Assembly (NCBI GenBank): GCA_947631525.1
Contig: CANRLQ010000005.1
Span: forward strand, 1 to 23,389
Direction of reading: 5' to 3'
DNA: 23,389 nucleotides
From: an uncultured Bacilli bacterium
GTDB taxonomy: Bacteria; Bacillota_I; Bacilli_A; RF39; UBA660
Of the stretch, positions 13,661 to 22,321 are shown in pieces. Under the pieces are notes generated by a model that had not been told where the DNA came from, did no database searches, and worked only from the letters and a program-made list of their open reading frames with translations. The position numbers and the translations under genes are program-made. The stretch's first letter is position 1. Each line of letters opens with the position of its first letter.

Positions 13661-15379
13661 ATGGACAAGGTTATATTAGAAATAGTAACAACATTAATTA
13701 TCTCAGTTATATTAATTGTGAGTGTTTTATATTTAATTCAAAATCGCAGAAAAAAGAAATATAAAGAAGAAATAGATAAACTTGAAATAGAGAAAAATAA
13801 ATTAGATAGTTCACCAATAATACCAGAATTGTCTAAAATAGAATCTTATTTAAATAATGAAAAATTAGAAAAAATGTATAATAATTGGCGTGATAGACTT
13901 GATGTTATAAGAACAAATCAAATTCCTAAAATAACTGATATGTTATTAGAAGCTGATTATTCTTTGTCGAAAAAAGATTATAAAAGTACAATATATAAAA
14001 TTGCTCGATTAGAAATGGAAATATATAAAGTAAGAAGTAATTCGGAATTTTTATTAAATGAAATAAAAGAAATAACAGGTAGTGAAGAAAGAAATAGAGC
14101 CGCTATTACTAAGTTGAAATCAAAATATAGAGATCTTTATAAAAAATTTGATTCTACTAAAAATGAATTTGGTGATATTGCCAATATAGTATATTTACAA
14201 TTCCAAAGTATAGCTAAAAAATTCGAAGAATTTGAAAGTATAATGGAACGCAATGAATATACAGAAGTTACTGTTGTAGTTAAAGATATTGATGAAGTAC
14301 TTAAACATATGAATAATATAATTGAAGAAGTACCAGGTATAATTCTTTTAGCTACTAATATTTTACCAAAGAAAATAGATGATATTAAAGAAAAATATAA
14401 TTCAATGCAGGAAAAGGGGTATCCATTAGATTACCTTAACGTTGAATATAATATTGAAGAAGCTAATAATAAGATAAAAGATATTTTAGAAAGATTAAAA
14501 GTTTTAAATATTGAAGATAGTTTATTTGATTTGAAAGTTTTGCTTGATTATTTTGAATCATTGTTTACTGATTTTGAAAAGGAAAAATTAAGTAGAAATA
14601 ATTATGAAGAAGCTAATAAAATATTTAAGAAAAAATTTGATAAAATATATGGCTTAATATTAGAAATATTTAATCAAATTGATGAAATTAGAAATGTATA
14701 TAATTTATCAGATGAAGAATATAATGAGTTAAATAATGTAAAAGAGGAATTAGAAAATTTAGATAATGACTATAAAGTTTTAGTATCACATACTGGTAAT
14801 AATACTTTTGCTTATTCAAAATTAACAAAAGAAATAGAGGGATTATCTTTAAGATTAGCTAAGTATGAAGAGAGAGTCGATGTAATTTTAGATTCTATCG
14901 GAAGTATGAAAGAAGATGAAGTGAGAGCTCGTCAGCAATTAGAAGAAATTAAGTTAATCTTAAAAGATTCAAAAAATAAAATTAGAGAATATGATTTACC
15001 AGTTATCCCTAAAAATTACTTTATTGAATTAAATGATGCTCAATTAGCAATCAAAGAAATAATAAAAGAACTTGATAAAAAGCCAATAACAATTAATGTT
15101 TTAAATACAAGGGTTGATACGGCAAGAGATTTAGTTTTAAAATTATATCAAACAACAAAAGAAATGATGAAAACAGCTATGTTTGCTGAAATGGCTATTG
15201 TATATGGTAATAGATATAGAAGTAATGTTAATGATTTAGATAAGTATTTAACTTACGCTGAAAAATTATTTTATCGTGGTGAATATCAAAAATCATTAGA
15301 GATAAGTATAAATTCATTAAATAAAGTAGAAAGTGGCATATACAATAAATTATTAAATCTATATTCTAAAAACAATTAA
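13661..15379 (+). CDS. ezrA: Septation ring formation regulator EzrA
   Basis: A 572-residue protein with a single N-terminal membrane helix (about residues 8-26) followed by a positively charged stretch (RRKKKYKEE) and then a long run of coiled-coil, spectrin-like repeats in the cytoplasm. EzrA of Firmicutes has exactly this layout. It acts on FtsZ to prevent extra septa and helps coordinate cell-wall synthesis at the septum. The conserved C-terminal patch is present as AEMAIVYGNRYRS and LFYRGEYQKSLEISINSL (the QNR-patch region, with NR kept). Length is typical (~560-570). GAGGTG precedes the start. It is divergent from rpsD and ends in its own terminator. Confidence 0.93.
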   Translation: MDKVILEIVTTLIISVILIVSVLYLIQNRRKKKYKEEIDKLEIEKNKLDSSPIIPELSKIESYLNNEKLEKMYNNWRDRLDVIRTNQIPKITDMLLEADYSLSKKDYKSTIYKIARLEMEIYKVRSNSEFLLNEIKEITGSEERNRAAITKLKSKYRDLYKKFDSTKNEFGDIANIVYLQFQSIAKKFEEFESIMERNEYTEVTVVVKDIDEVLKHMNNIIEEVPGIILLATNILPKKIDDIKEKYNSMQEKGYPLDYLNVEYNIEEANNKIKDILERLKVLNIEDSLFDLKVLLDYFESLFTDFEKEKLSRNNYEEANKIFKKKFDKIYGLILEIFNQIDEIRNVYNLSDEEYNELNNVKEELENLDNDYKVLVSHTGNNTFAYSKLTKEIEGLSLRLAKYEERVDVILDSIGSMKEDEVRARQQLEEIKLILKDSKNKIREYDLPVIPKNYFIELNDAQLAIKEIIKELDKKPITINVLNTRVDTARDLVLKLYQTTKEMMKTAMFAEMAIVYGNRYRSNVNDLDKYLTYAEKLFYRGEYQKSLEISINSLNKVESGIYNKLLNLYSKNN

Positions 15380-15383
15380 TTAT

Positions 15384-15413
15384 AAGTAACAAAGTTTATT
15401 TTGTTACTTTTTT
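15384..15413 (+). terminator. Terminator of ezrA
   Basis: AAGTAACAAA (15384-15393) pairs perfectly with TTTGTTACTT (15400-15409) around GTTTAT, followed by TTTT. Confidence 0.85.
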
Positions 15414-15561
15414 ATTAAGATTAAAAAAAGTATATTAATAAATGTTGCTTTATATCACAATAATAAAATATGATATGGTAAAGATAATATAAACCAATGA
15501 TAAATTATTTATATATTAATTTAACTAAATACTAAACTAATTCAAAAACTAGCTTACTTAA

Positions 15562-15590
15562 TTGAAAAAATTATATTTTTATATTATAAT
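15562..15590 (+). promoter_or_regulatory. Promoter of the dusB-rpmF operon
   Basis: TTGAAA (15562-15567), 17 bases, TATAAT (15585-15590). It is the only clear promoter before eight tightly packed genes. The 150 bases between the ezrA terminator and this promoter hold nothing I can identify. Confidence 0.7.
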
Positions 15591-15605
15591 TATATAGGTG
15601 ATTTT

Positions 15606-16589
15606 ATGTTTAAAATCGGAAATATTGAAATAAAAAATAATATTGTTTTAGCTCCTATGGCAGGTATTTGTAATCATGCTTATAGAAGTATTATAAAAGA
15701 AATGGGTTGTGGTCTTATTTATGCCGAAATGGTTAGTGATAAGGCTATAAGTTATGGTAATAAAAAAACAATTGATATGTTATATATGACTGATAGTGAA
15801 AGACCACTTGCTCAACAAATATTTGGTAGTGATAAAGATTCATTTGTTGAGGCTGCTAAATTCATATATGAAAATATGAAACCTGATATTATTGATATAA
15901 ATATGGGTTGTCCAGTTCCTAAAGTGGCACTTAAATCACAAGCTGGTAGTGCTCTTTTGAAAAATCCAGATAAAGTATATGAAATAGTATCAGCTGTAGT
16001 TAAAGTAGTTCCTATACCTGTAACGGTAAAAATAAGAAGTGGATGGGACTTTAAAAGTATAAATGCTTTAGAAATAGCTAAATTGATAGAAAAAGCTGGT
16101 GCAAGTGCTATAACAATTCATCCTAGGACAAGAAGTCAAGGATATAGCGGAAAAGCAGATTGGAATATAATAAAGGAAATAAAACAGAATGTTAATATTC
16201 CTGTTATTGGAAATGGTGATGTAAAAAGTTGCTATGACGCTAAGAGAATGATTGATGAAACTAATTGTGATGCTGTTATGATTGGTAGAGGAGTACTTGG
16301 TAATCCATGGTTAATTAAAGAATGTATTGAATATTTAGAAGATGGAAAAATTCCTACAGAAATAACTCCAAAACAAAAGTTAGAAATGATTTTATACCAT
16401 TTAGATAAATTGGTAAATTTAAAAAATAATAAAGTAGCTTTGCTTGAAATAAGAAGTCATGCAGCTTGGTATTTAAAGGGAATTCCTAATACAAGTGATT
16501 TAAAAAAACAAATTTTTAAGACACAAACGATTGAAGAATTTAAAAATTTAATAAATAATTTTTTAAAGGAGAAAAAATATGAACGCTAG
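15606..16589 (+). CDS. dusB: tRNA-dihydrouridine synthase (DusB type)
   Basis: A 327-residue flavin enzyme that reduces uridines of the tRNA D-loop to dihydrouridine. Motifs run in family order: VLAPMAGICNHAYRSI (FMN-binding start of the TIM barrel), DINMGCPVPKV with the catalytic cysteine, QAGSALLKNP, PVTVKIRSGWD, AITIHPRTRSQGYSG, PVIGNGDV and MIGRGVLGNPWL (phosphate binding). The C-terminal helical domain completes the usual length. AGGTGAT lies just before the start. It overlaps the next gene by 11 bases. dusB close to lysS is a recurrent arrangement in Bacilli, which supports the DusB assignment over other Dus types. Confidence 0.94.
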   Translation: MFKIGNIEIKNNIVLAPMAGICNHAYRSIIKEMGCGLIYAEMVSDKAISYGNKKTIDMLYMTDSERPLAQQIFGSDKDSFVEAAKFIYENMKPDIIDINMGCPVPKVALKSQAGSALLKNPDKVYEIVSAVVKVVPIPVTVKIRSGWDFKSINALEIAKLIEKAGASAITIHPRTRSQGYSGKADWNIIKEIKQNVNIPVIGNGDVKSCYDAKRMIDETNCDAVMIGRGVLGNPWLIKECIEYLEDGKIPTEITPKQKLEMILYHLDKLVNLKNNKVALLEIRSHAAWYLKGIPNTSDLKKQIFKTQTIEEFKNLINNFLKEKKYER

Positions 16590-17175
16590 TTTTATCAAAA
16601 GGTTTATTGCTTATCTAATTGATTTTGTTTTCGTAATGTCAATTATGATGATAATTAATTATTTTTTAATAAAAATAGACAATACATTTATAATGAATAA
16701 TATAAATGATATAACAGAAAAGTATTTAGAAAATAGAATATCTTTTTCTAAATATTTTGAACAATATAGTATTTATCTAAATGAATTAGATAAGAGAAAT
16801 ATTATTTTTAATTTAATAAATTTTTTATTAATATTTCTTTATTTTGTTATATTACCTATTGTTACAAATGGAAAAACATTAGGTAAGTCAATATTAAAAA
16901 TTAAAATAAAAAGAAAAGATAATAAAAAGTTAAATATAATAAATACCATGATAAGAAGTATAATAACAGTTGGATTATTATATATGTTAGTAAGTTTTAT
17001 TACTTTATATTTAGTAGATTCTAAAATATATTTTTTAATTTTAATAATTTTAGGTTTTATCCAAATTTTACTAGTAATTATAAGTGGTTTTATGATATTA
17101 TATAGACATGACAAGCGTGGCTTACAAGATATATTAAGTAAAAGCAATGTTATAACAACAAACGAGGTGAAATAA
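16579..17175 (+). CDS. RDD family membrane protein
   Basis: A 198-residue membrane protein with the RDD signature: an N-terminal FIKRFIAYLIDFVFV (the Arg...Asp pair), NGKTLGKSILKIKI between helices, and a C-terminal DKRGLQDILSKS. About four hydrophobic helices are visible (roughly 9-31, 75-96, 124-146, 148-172). Some RDD proteins have been implicated in ion transport, but most are uncharacterised and the role here is unknown. The start with AAAGGAG lies inside dusB, and its stop shares a base with the lysS start (TAATG), so it is translationally coupled on both sides. Confidence 0.88.
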   Translation: MNASFIKRFIAYLIDFVFVMSIMMIINYFLIKIDNTFIMNNINDITEKYLENRISFSKYFEQYSIYLNELDKRNIIFNLINFLLIFLYFVILPIVTNGKTLGKSILKIKIKRKDNKKLNIINTMIRSIITVGLLYMLVSFITLYLVDSKIYFLILIILGFIQILLVIISGFMILYRHDKRGLQDILSKSNVITTNEVK

Positions 17176-18668
17176 TGAGAGAATATAGTGAACAAGAATT
17201 AGTAAGAAGAGAAAAATTAAACAAAATAAAGGAACTAGGAATTGATCCTTTTGGACATGAATTTAAAAGAACAGGATATGCTTTAGATATTAAAAATAAG
17301 TATCAAGATATAGAACATGATCAATTTGAAAATATTAATGATGAAGTTACAGTTGCTGGAAGAATTATGTTCATAAGAAAAATGGGTAAAGCATCGTTTT
17401 TCACAATAAAAGATAAAACTGGTTCAATTCAAATATATATATCAATAAATGATATAGGTGAGGAAGCCTATAACTTATTTAAATCGGCTGATATAGGAGA
17501 TATTGTTGGTGTACATGGAAAAGTCATGAAAACAAAAACTGGAGAGGTTACTATTAAGTGTTTAGAATATACACATTTAGTAAAAGCTTTAAAACCACTA
17601 CCAGAAAAATTTCATGGACTTACTGATATCGAAGAACGTTATAGAAGACGTTATGTTGATTTAATTATGAATGATGAATCAAGAAAAGTTGCTAATTTAA
17701 GATCTAAGATTATTAGATGTATTCAAAATTTTATGGATAATCAAGGTTTCATTGAAGTAGAAACTCCTGTTTTAACGACTTTACTTACAGGAGCATCTGC
17801 TCGTCCCTTCGTAACACATCATAATACACAAAATCTTGATATGTATTTGCGTATTGCTTTGGAATTACCACTTAAAAGATTATTAGTAGGTGGTATGGAA
17901 GCAGTATATGAAATAGGGCGTGTGTTTAGAAATGAAGGAATGGATCCAAAACATAATCCAGAATTTACATTGATGGAAGCTTATCTTGCTTATTCCGATT
18001 TAGAAGGAATGATGGATTTAACAGAAAATATGTTTCAAACCATAGCAAAAAATGTAACAAATAAAATGGTTTATAATTGGTATGGCAATGAAATTAATTT
18101 AGAAGGGCCATGGAAAAGAATTTCAATGGTTGATTCAATAAAAGAAATAACAAATATTGATTTTAGTAAACAAATGAGTTTAGATGAAGCATTAAAACTT
18201 GCTAAAGAACATGATATAGAAGTGCAAGAACATGAACAAACAGTAGGACATATAATCAATTTGTTCTTTGAAAAATATGTTGAAGAAACATTAATTCAAC
18301 CAACATTTCTTTATGGACATCCAATTGAGATATCACCACTTACAAAGAAAAATCCAGATGATCCACGTTTTGTAGATAGATTTGAATTATTTATAGGTGG
18401 TAAAGAATTTGCTAATGCATATACCGAATTAAATGATCCAATTGATCAATTAGAAAGATTTGAAGAACAACTAAGAGAAAAAGATCTAGGTAATGATGAA
18501 GCAAATGATATCGATATGGACTTTATTGAAGCATTAGAATACGGTATGCCACCAGCAGGTGGAATTGGTTATGGTATTGATAGATTATGTATGTTATTTA
18601 CAGAATCTGAATCTATACGTGATGTAATCCTATTCCCAACAATGAAACCAATTGATAAGGATAATTAA
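17175..18668 (+). CDS. lysS: Lysine--tRNA ligase, class II
   Basis: A 497-residue class II LysRS. The N-terminal OB-fold anticodon-binding domain (about 55-150) includes VAGRIMFIRKMGKASFFTI. The catalytic domain carries motif 1 (FMDNQGFIEVETPVL), GASARPFVTHHNT, motif 2 (FRNEGMDPKHNPEFT) and motif 3 (GIGYGIDRLCMLF). GGKEFANAYTELNDP is also typical. Length matches bacterial LysS. GAGGTG precedes the start, and the start codon overlaps the previous stop by one base. The same overlap joins it to the following phosphatase gene. Confidence 0.97.
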   Translation: MREYSEQELVRREKLNKIKELGIDPFGHEFKRTGYALDIKNKYQDIEHDQFENINDEVTVAGRIMFIRKMGKASFFTIKDKTGSIQIYISINDIGEEAYNLFKSADIGDIVGVHGKVMKTKTGEVTIKCLEYTHLVKALKPLPEKFHGLTDIEERYRRRYVDLIMNDESRKVANLRSKIIRCIQNFMDNQGFIEVETPVLTTLLTGASARPFVTHHNTQNLDMYLRIALELPLKRLLVGGMEAVYEIGRVFRNEGMDPKHNPEFTLMEAYLAYSDLEGMMDLTENMFQTIAKNVTNKMVYNWYGNEINLEGPWKRISMVDSIKEITNIDFSKQMSLDEALKLAKEHDIEVQEHEQTVGHIINLFFEKYVEETLIQPTFLYGHPIEISPLTKKNPDDPRFVDRFELFIGGKEFANAYTELNDPIDQLERFEEQLREKDLGNDEANDIDMDFIEALEYGMPPAGGIGYGIDRLCMLFTESESIRDVILFPTMKPIDKDN

Positions 18669-19201
18669 TGTTACTATATATAGTAAGACATGGTGAAACA
18701 AATAAAAATAAGTTGGGTTTGATTCAAGGCGTAACTGAGGCTGATTTAAGTGAAAAAGGTATAAAAGAAGCTCAAAAATTGCAAGATTTAGTAGCTTCTT
18801 TAAATATTGATGTAGTAATATCATCACCTTTAAGAAGAGCACGTGATACTGCTAAAATAATAACTAATAATAAGTATCCAATAAATATTGATGATAGAAT
18901 TATAGAAAGAGATTGGGGACTTTGTGAAGGGGCTTCTATAGATGAAGTTGATACTGTAAGATGTTGGAATTTTTATATAAATACTAGTGATAATCAAATA
19001 GAATCTGTTAGAGATTTTATGAAAAGAATTAATGAATTTATTGAAGATATTAGAACAAGATTTGCTGATAAAAAAGTATTAGTAGTAACACATAGTGCTG
19101 TTTTAAGAGCTATTCATTATGCTATTAATGGAATTCCAGAAGATGGAGATATGAGTAAAATAGAAATTCCTAATTTAAGAATATTAGAATATAAAATATA
19201 G
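18668..19201 (+). CDS. Histidine phosphatase (phosphoglycerate mutase-like) family protein
   Basis: A 177-residue member of the histidine phosphatase superfamily. The N-terminal YIVRHGETNKNK holds the phospho-accepting histidine and the arginine. SSPLRRARDTA provides the second arginine, and VVTHSAVLRAIHY provides the second catalytic histidine. RDWGLCEGAS gives the acid residue region. At this length it is more like the small phosphatases (CobC/PhoE/YhfR-like) than a glycolytic mutase. The substrate is not readable from the sequence. It starts on the last base of lysS, and ackA follows after 15 bases. Confidence 0.9.
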   Translation: MLLYIVRHGETNKNKLGLIQGVTEADLSEKGIKEAQKLQDLVASLNIDVVISSPLRRARDTAKIITNNKYPINIDDRIIERDWGLCEGASIDEVDTVRCWNFYINTSDNQIESVRDFMKRINEFIEDIRTRFADKKVLVVTHSAVLRAIHYAINGIPEDGDMSKIEIPNLRILEYKI

Positions 19202-19216
19202 AAAAGAGGATTATAA

Positions 19217-20413
19217 ATGAAAATATTATGTGTAAATGCTGGTAGTTCATCACTTAAGTTTAATGTAATAGAACTTCCACAAAAAAATGAATTAATTAGT
19301 GGTTATTTTGAGAAAATAGGAATTGCTGATAGTTTCTATAATATAAAAATAAATGGAGAAAAAATAAAAAAAGAAGTCGAAATAAAAAATCATTTAGATG
19401 CTGTTAATTATTTAAAAGAAGAACTATTTAATAATAATATAATTACTTCACTAGATGAAATAGATGGTGTTGGACATCGTTTAGTTCATGGTGGAGATAA
19501 ATTTAAAGATAGTGTTGTTATAACTGATGAAGTATTAAAAGAGTGTGAAAAATTTAATGATTTAGCACCTCTTCATAATCCAGCTATGTTATCTTGTATA
19601 AAAGCATTCAAAGAAGTTATGCCAACTACACCAATGGTAGGAGTATTTGATACATCTTTCCATCAAACTATGCCAGAAGAAAATTTCTTATATTCAGTAC
19701 CATACTCATGGTATAAAGATTTTTCAATTAGAAAATATGGATTTCATGGAACAAGTCATAAATATATAACAAAAGTTATGAAAGAAAAATTGAACAAAGA
19801 AAATATTAATATAATAAATTGTCATATAGGTAGTGGAGGTTCTATCTGTTGTATTAAAGATTCAAAAAGTTATGATACGACTATGGGATTTTCACCAAAC
19901 GCCGGTATTACTATGGGTACACGTTCAGGAGATATAGATTATAGTATAATTAATTACTATATAGAAAAAACTGGTAAATCATTAAAAGAAGTAGATTTAA
20001 TTTTAAATAAACAAAGTGGTTTACTTGGTATAAGTGAAAAATATAGTGATCACAGGGATATTGAAAAAGCTATGAGTGAAGGAGATAGATTATCAATTTT
20101 GGCAAATGACATCTATATTCAAAAAATTGCTAACTTTATAGCACAATATTATATGAAACTAGAAGGTAAAGTAGATGCTATAACATTAACAGCAGGTACA
20201 GGAGAAAATGGAATTGATTTTAGAAAAAGTTTAATAGATAAACTAAATTGTTTTGGTATTTATATCGATGAAGAGGCAAATTCTAAAATAGCTGGTTTTA
20301 AAGATGTTCATGAAGGAATTATAACAACACCTGATTCAAAGATACCAGTATATGTTATTCCAACAAATGAAGAATTAATGATAGCTTTAGATACCTATAA
20401 TTTAATAAAATAG
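19217..20413 (+). CDS. ackA: Acetate kinase
   Basis: A 398-residue acetate kinase, converting acetyl phosphate and ADP to acetate and ATP, a main fermentative ATP source. Motifs include VNAGSSSLKF (N7), GHRLVHGGDKF, FDTSFHQTMP, RKYGFHGTSHKYI, CHIGSGGSICCI, GITMGTRSGDID, DHRDIEKA and TAGTGENG. All are in ASKHA-fold order and at normal length. AGAGGAT precedes the start. Its usual partner pta (phosphotransacetylase) is not beside it; the gene sits inside a translation-related operon. Its presence suggests acetate-producing fermentation. Confidence 0.96.
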   Translation: MKILCVNAGSSSLKFNVIELPQKNELISGYFEKIGIADSFYNIKINGEKIKKEVEIKNHLDAVNYLKEELFNNNIITSLDEIDGVGHRLVHGGDKFKDSVVITDEVLKECEKFNDLAPLHNPAMLSCIKAFKEVMPTTPMVGVFDTSFHQTMPEENFLYSVPYSWYKDFSIRKYGFHGTSHKYITKVMKEKLNKENINIINCHIGSGGSICCIKDSKSYDTTMGFSPNAGITMGTRSGDIDYSIINYYIEKTGKSLKEVDLILNKQSGLLGISEKYSDHRDIEKAMSEGDRLSILANDIYIQKIANFIAQYYMKLEGKVDAITLTAGTGENGIDFRKSLIDKLNCFGIYIDEEANSKIAGFKDVHEGIITTPDSKIPVYVIPTNEELMIALDTYNLIK

Positions 20414-20426
20414 AAATGAGAGTAAA

Positions 20427-21389
20427 ATGGGAAATAATAATTGCAAAAAAATTTATAATGCTATAAAAAAATATGATACGATTGTAATAGCAAGACATAT
20501 AGGACCAGATCCAGATGCACTTGGAAGTAGTATAGGTCTTAAAGAAATTATCTTAAAAACTTTTCCAAATAAAAAGGTATATGTTGTGGGGTGCCCTGCA
20601 TCTAAATTTAAATATTTGGGTCAAGTAGATAAATTTAGCGAAGATTTATATAAAGATTCATTGCTAATTGTTACTGATACACCTGATAAAGAGAGAATAG
20701 ATGGCGTAGATGCATCTAAATTTAAATATTCAATAAAAATAGACCATCATCCATTTATCGAAGAATTTTGTAATATTGAATGGATAGATGAAAATGCAAG
20801 TAGTGCTTCACAAATGATTATTGAGTTAGCTTTTAATACAAAGTTAATAATGACTAAAAGTGCTGCTGAAAAATTATATATAGGTTTAGTTGCTGATACG
20901 GATAGATTTTTATTCTCATATACAACTCCAAAAACTTTTCTATTAACTTCAAAATTAATAAAAGAAACAAAATTAGATTTTGCTCCACTTTATAAAAAAT
21001 TATATATGAGACCTATAAAAGAAATAAGATTTCATGGATATTTACAAGATAATTTAAATGTAACTAAAAATGGTTTTGGTTATATCAAAATAGATGAAGA
21101 TATTTTAGAAAAATATGATGTAGATGCTGCAACAGCTGGTAACATGGTTAACGATTTTAATTATATTGAAGGTATTGAAGCTTGGGCTGTATTTACAACT
21201 GATAAAACTAATAACAATATAAGAGGTTCAATAAGATCTAGGGGTCCTGTTATAAATGAAATTGCTACTAAATATAGAGGTGGAGGTCATAAATACGCCA
21301 GTGGTGTTAGACTAAAAGATTTTAAAGAAACAGATTTATTAATTGAAGATTTAGATAGAATATGTGCTGAATTTAAGAATAATAGTTAA
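20427..21389 (+). CDS. DHH/DHHA1 phosphoesterase, NrnA-like
   Basis: A 320-residue DHH-family phosphoesterase. The DHH part holds IARHIGPDPDALGSS (metal ligands H, D, D), LIVTDTPD, KIDHHPF and LYIGLVADTDRFLF. The DHHA1 part ends with the substrate-binding RGGGHKYASGV. This is the layout of NrnA and MgpA-type enzymes, which degrade short RNA oligonucleotides and, in some cases, 3'-phosphoadenosine 5'-phosphate or cyclic-dinucleotide breakdown products. The motif set supports an active enzyme. The substrate is inferred only from the family. The ribosome binding site is weak (GAGAG), so translation may depend on coupling to ackA, 13 bases upstream. Confidence 0.9.
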   Translation: MGNNNCKKIYNAIKKYDTIVIARHIGPDPDALGSSIGLKEIILKTFPNKKVYVVGCPASKFKYLGQVDKFSEDLYKDSLLIVTDTPDKERIDGVDASKFKYSIKIDHHPFIEEFCNIEWIDENASSASQMIIELAFNTKLIMTKSAAEKLYIGLVADTDRFLFSYTTPKTFLLTSKLIKETKLDFAPLYKKLYMRPIKEIRFHGYLQDNLNVTKNGFGYIKIDEDILEKYDVDAATAGNMVNDFNYIEGIEAWAVFTTDKTNNNIRGSIRSRGPVINEIATKYRGGGHKYASGVRLKDFKETDLLIEDLDRICAEFKNNS

Positions 21390-21422
21390 TAATAAATAGT
21401 ATCAATAGAAAAGGATGATATT

Positions 21423-21920
21423 ATGAATATTGATTTAGTTAGATTAAAAAATGGAATTGATGAATATATTTATATAGATGAAAAATTATCAGTAGATTCT
21501 TCTTATTTAGAAAATTCAGAAATTGATGAATTAAAAAATGTAAATGTAGAAGGTTATATTACAAAAAATAGTATCAATGATTATATGATAAATATCAATA
21601 TAAAAGGAACTATGGTTTTAAAATGTGCCATTACATTAAAGCCTGTTGATTATGATTTTGATATAAAAATAGATGATAATTTGGATAAAATTTATGAAGA
21701 AATAACACAAAATGATATAAAATTGGAAAATACTATTGATATTTTTCCAATAATATGGGAAAATATATTAATGGAAATTCCCATGAAAGTTGTAAGTGAA
21801 GAAGCCAAAGATATAGAACTTAAAGGTGATGGATGGCGACTTATAACAGAAAAAAAAGCTGATATAAATCCAGCCTTTGAAAAATTAAATGAATTATTGG
21901 ATAAGGAAAAGAGGTGTTAA
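21423..21920 (+). CDS. yceD: YceD/DUF177 family protein
   Basis: A 165-residue protein assigned to YceD (DUF177) from its beta-rich pattern around GTMVLKCAITLKPVDYDFDI and its ending ...NPAFEKLNELLDKE, and from its place directly before rpmF, where this family is found across bacteria. In plants and bacteria DUF177 proteins have been linked to 23S rRNA accumulation. Many homologues carry two CxxC-type cysteine pairs; here only isolated cysteines are seen. Its stop and the rpmF start are one base apart, so the pair is probably translationally coupled. Confidence 0.85.
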   Translation: MNIDLVRLKNGIDEYIYIDEKLSVDSSYLENSEIDELKNVNVEGYITKNSINDYMININIKGTMVLKCAITLKPVDYDFDIKIDDNLDKIYEEITQNDIKLENTIDIFPIIWENILMEIPMKVVSEEAKDIELKGDGWRLITEKKADINPAFEKLNELLDKEKRC

Positions 21921-21921
21921 A

Positions 21922-22128
21922 ATGTTAAAATTAGATATACAATTATTTGCAGTTCCTTTTAGAAAAACAAGTAAAACTAGTAAAAGAACTCGTCGTACAC
22001 ATTATAAAATAAGTGAAAATAATGTAACAAAATGTTCAAAATGTGGTGCAGTTGTAAGACCACATAGAGTATGTAAAGAGTGTGGAACTTATAAAGGGAA
22101 AGAAGTTATTAAAAAAGAAGAAGAATAA
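21922..22128 (+). CDS. rpmF: 50S ribosomal protein L32 with N-terminal extension
   Basis: A 68-residue L32. The conserved body starts at AVPFRKTSKTSKRTRRTHYK and contains the zinc ribbon CSKCG...CKECG followed by TYKGKEV, as in the four-cysteine form. Unusually, nine residues, MLKLDIQLF, precede the normal start. The ATG at 21922 has GAGGTG at good spacing, and there is no ATG between it and AVP, so the extension is real. An ATG at 21889 is also open in frame but lies inside yceD without a ribosome binding site. The extension resembles the cleavable MLKLNLQFFA leader of Firmicutes L27. Last gene of the operon. Confidence 0.95.
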   Translation: MLKLDIQLFAVPFRKTSKTSKRTRRTHYKISENNVTKCSKCGAVVRPHRVCKECGTYKGKEVIKKEEE

Positions 22129-22131
22129 AAA

Positions 22132-22158
22132 CTACATATTTCTATGTAGATTTTTTTT
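22132..22158 (+). terminator. Terminator of the dusB-rpmF operon
   Basis: CTACATA (22132-22138) pairs perfectly with TATGTAG (22143-22149) around TTTC, followed by A and eight T. Confidence 0.88.
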
Positions 22159-22228
22159 GTAAAAATTTTAGCTTAAGAGATAATATTTCCATTTAGATGG
22201 TAATTTAAATCTTATTTTTTAAATGACA

Positions 22229-22255
22229 ATTATAAAAATATTTATAATTTTTTTT
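22229..22255 (+). terminator. Second, all-AT terminator-like hairpin
   Basis: ATTATAAA (22229-22236) pairs with TTTATAAT (22241-22248) around AATA, followed by seven T. It is weak because it has no G-C pairs; perhaps a back-up to the terminator 70 bases upstream. Confidence 0.3.
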
Positions 22256-22295
22256 ATTTAATTTTAAATTTTATCTTTATTATATAGAAAAAAAT

Positions 22296-22304
22296 TGGTA
22301 TAAT
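22296..22304 (+). promoter_or_regulatory. Extended -10 promoter of the pyruvate kinase-like gene
   Basis: TGGTATAAT (22296-22304) is an exact extended -10 (TGnTATAAT). The -35 region is poor. Start near 22311 leaves room only for the AGGTGAT ribosome binding site. Confidence 0.5.
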
Positions 22305-22321
22305 TTATAATAGGTGATACT

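Noticed and set aside
16839..17195. 118-codon minus-strand frame with hydrophobic stretches
   Set aside because: Antisense to the RDD membrane protein gene, which has clear family motifs and coupling to its neighbours.
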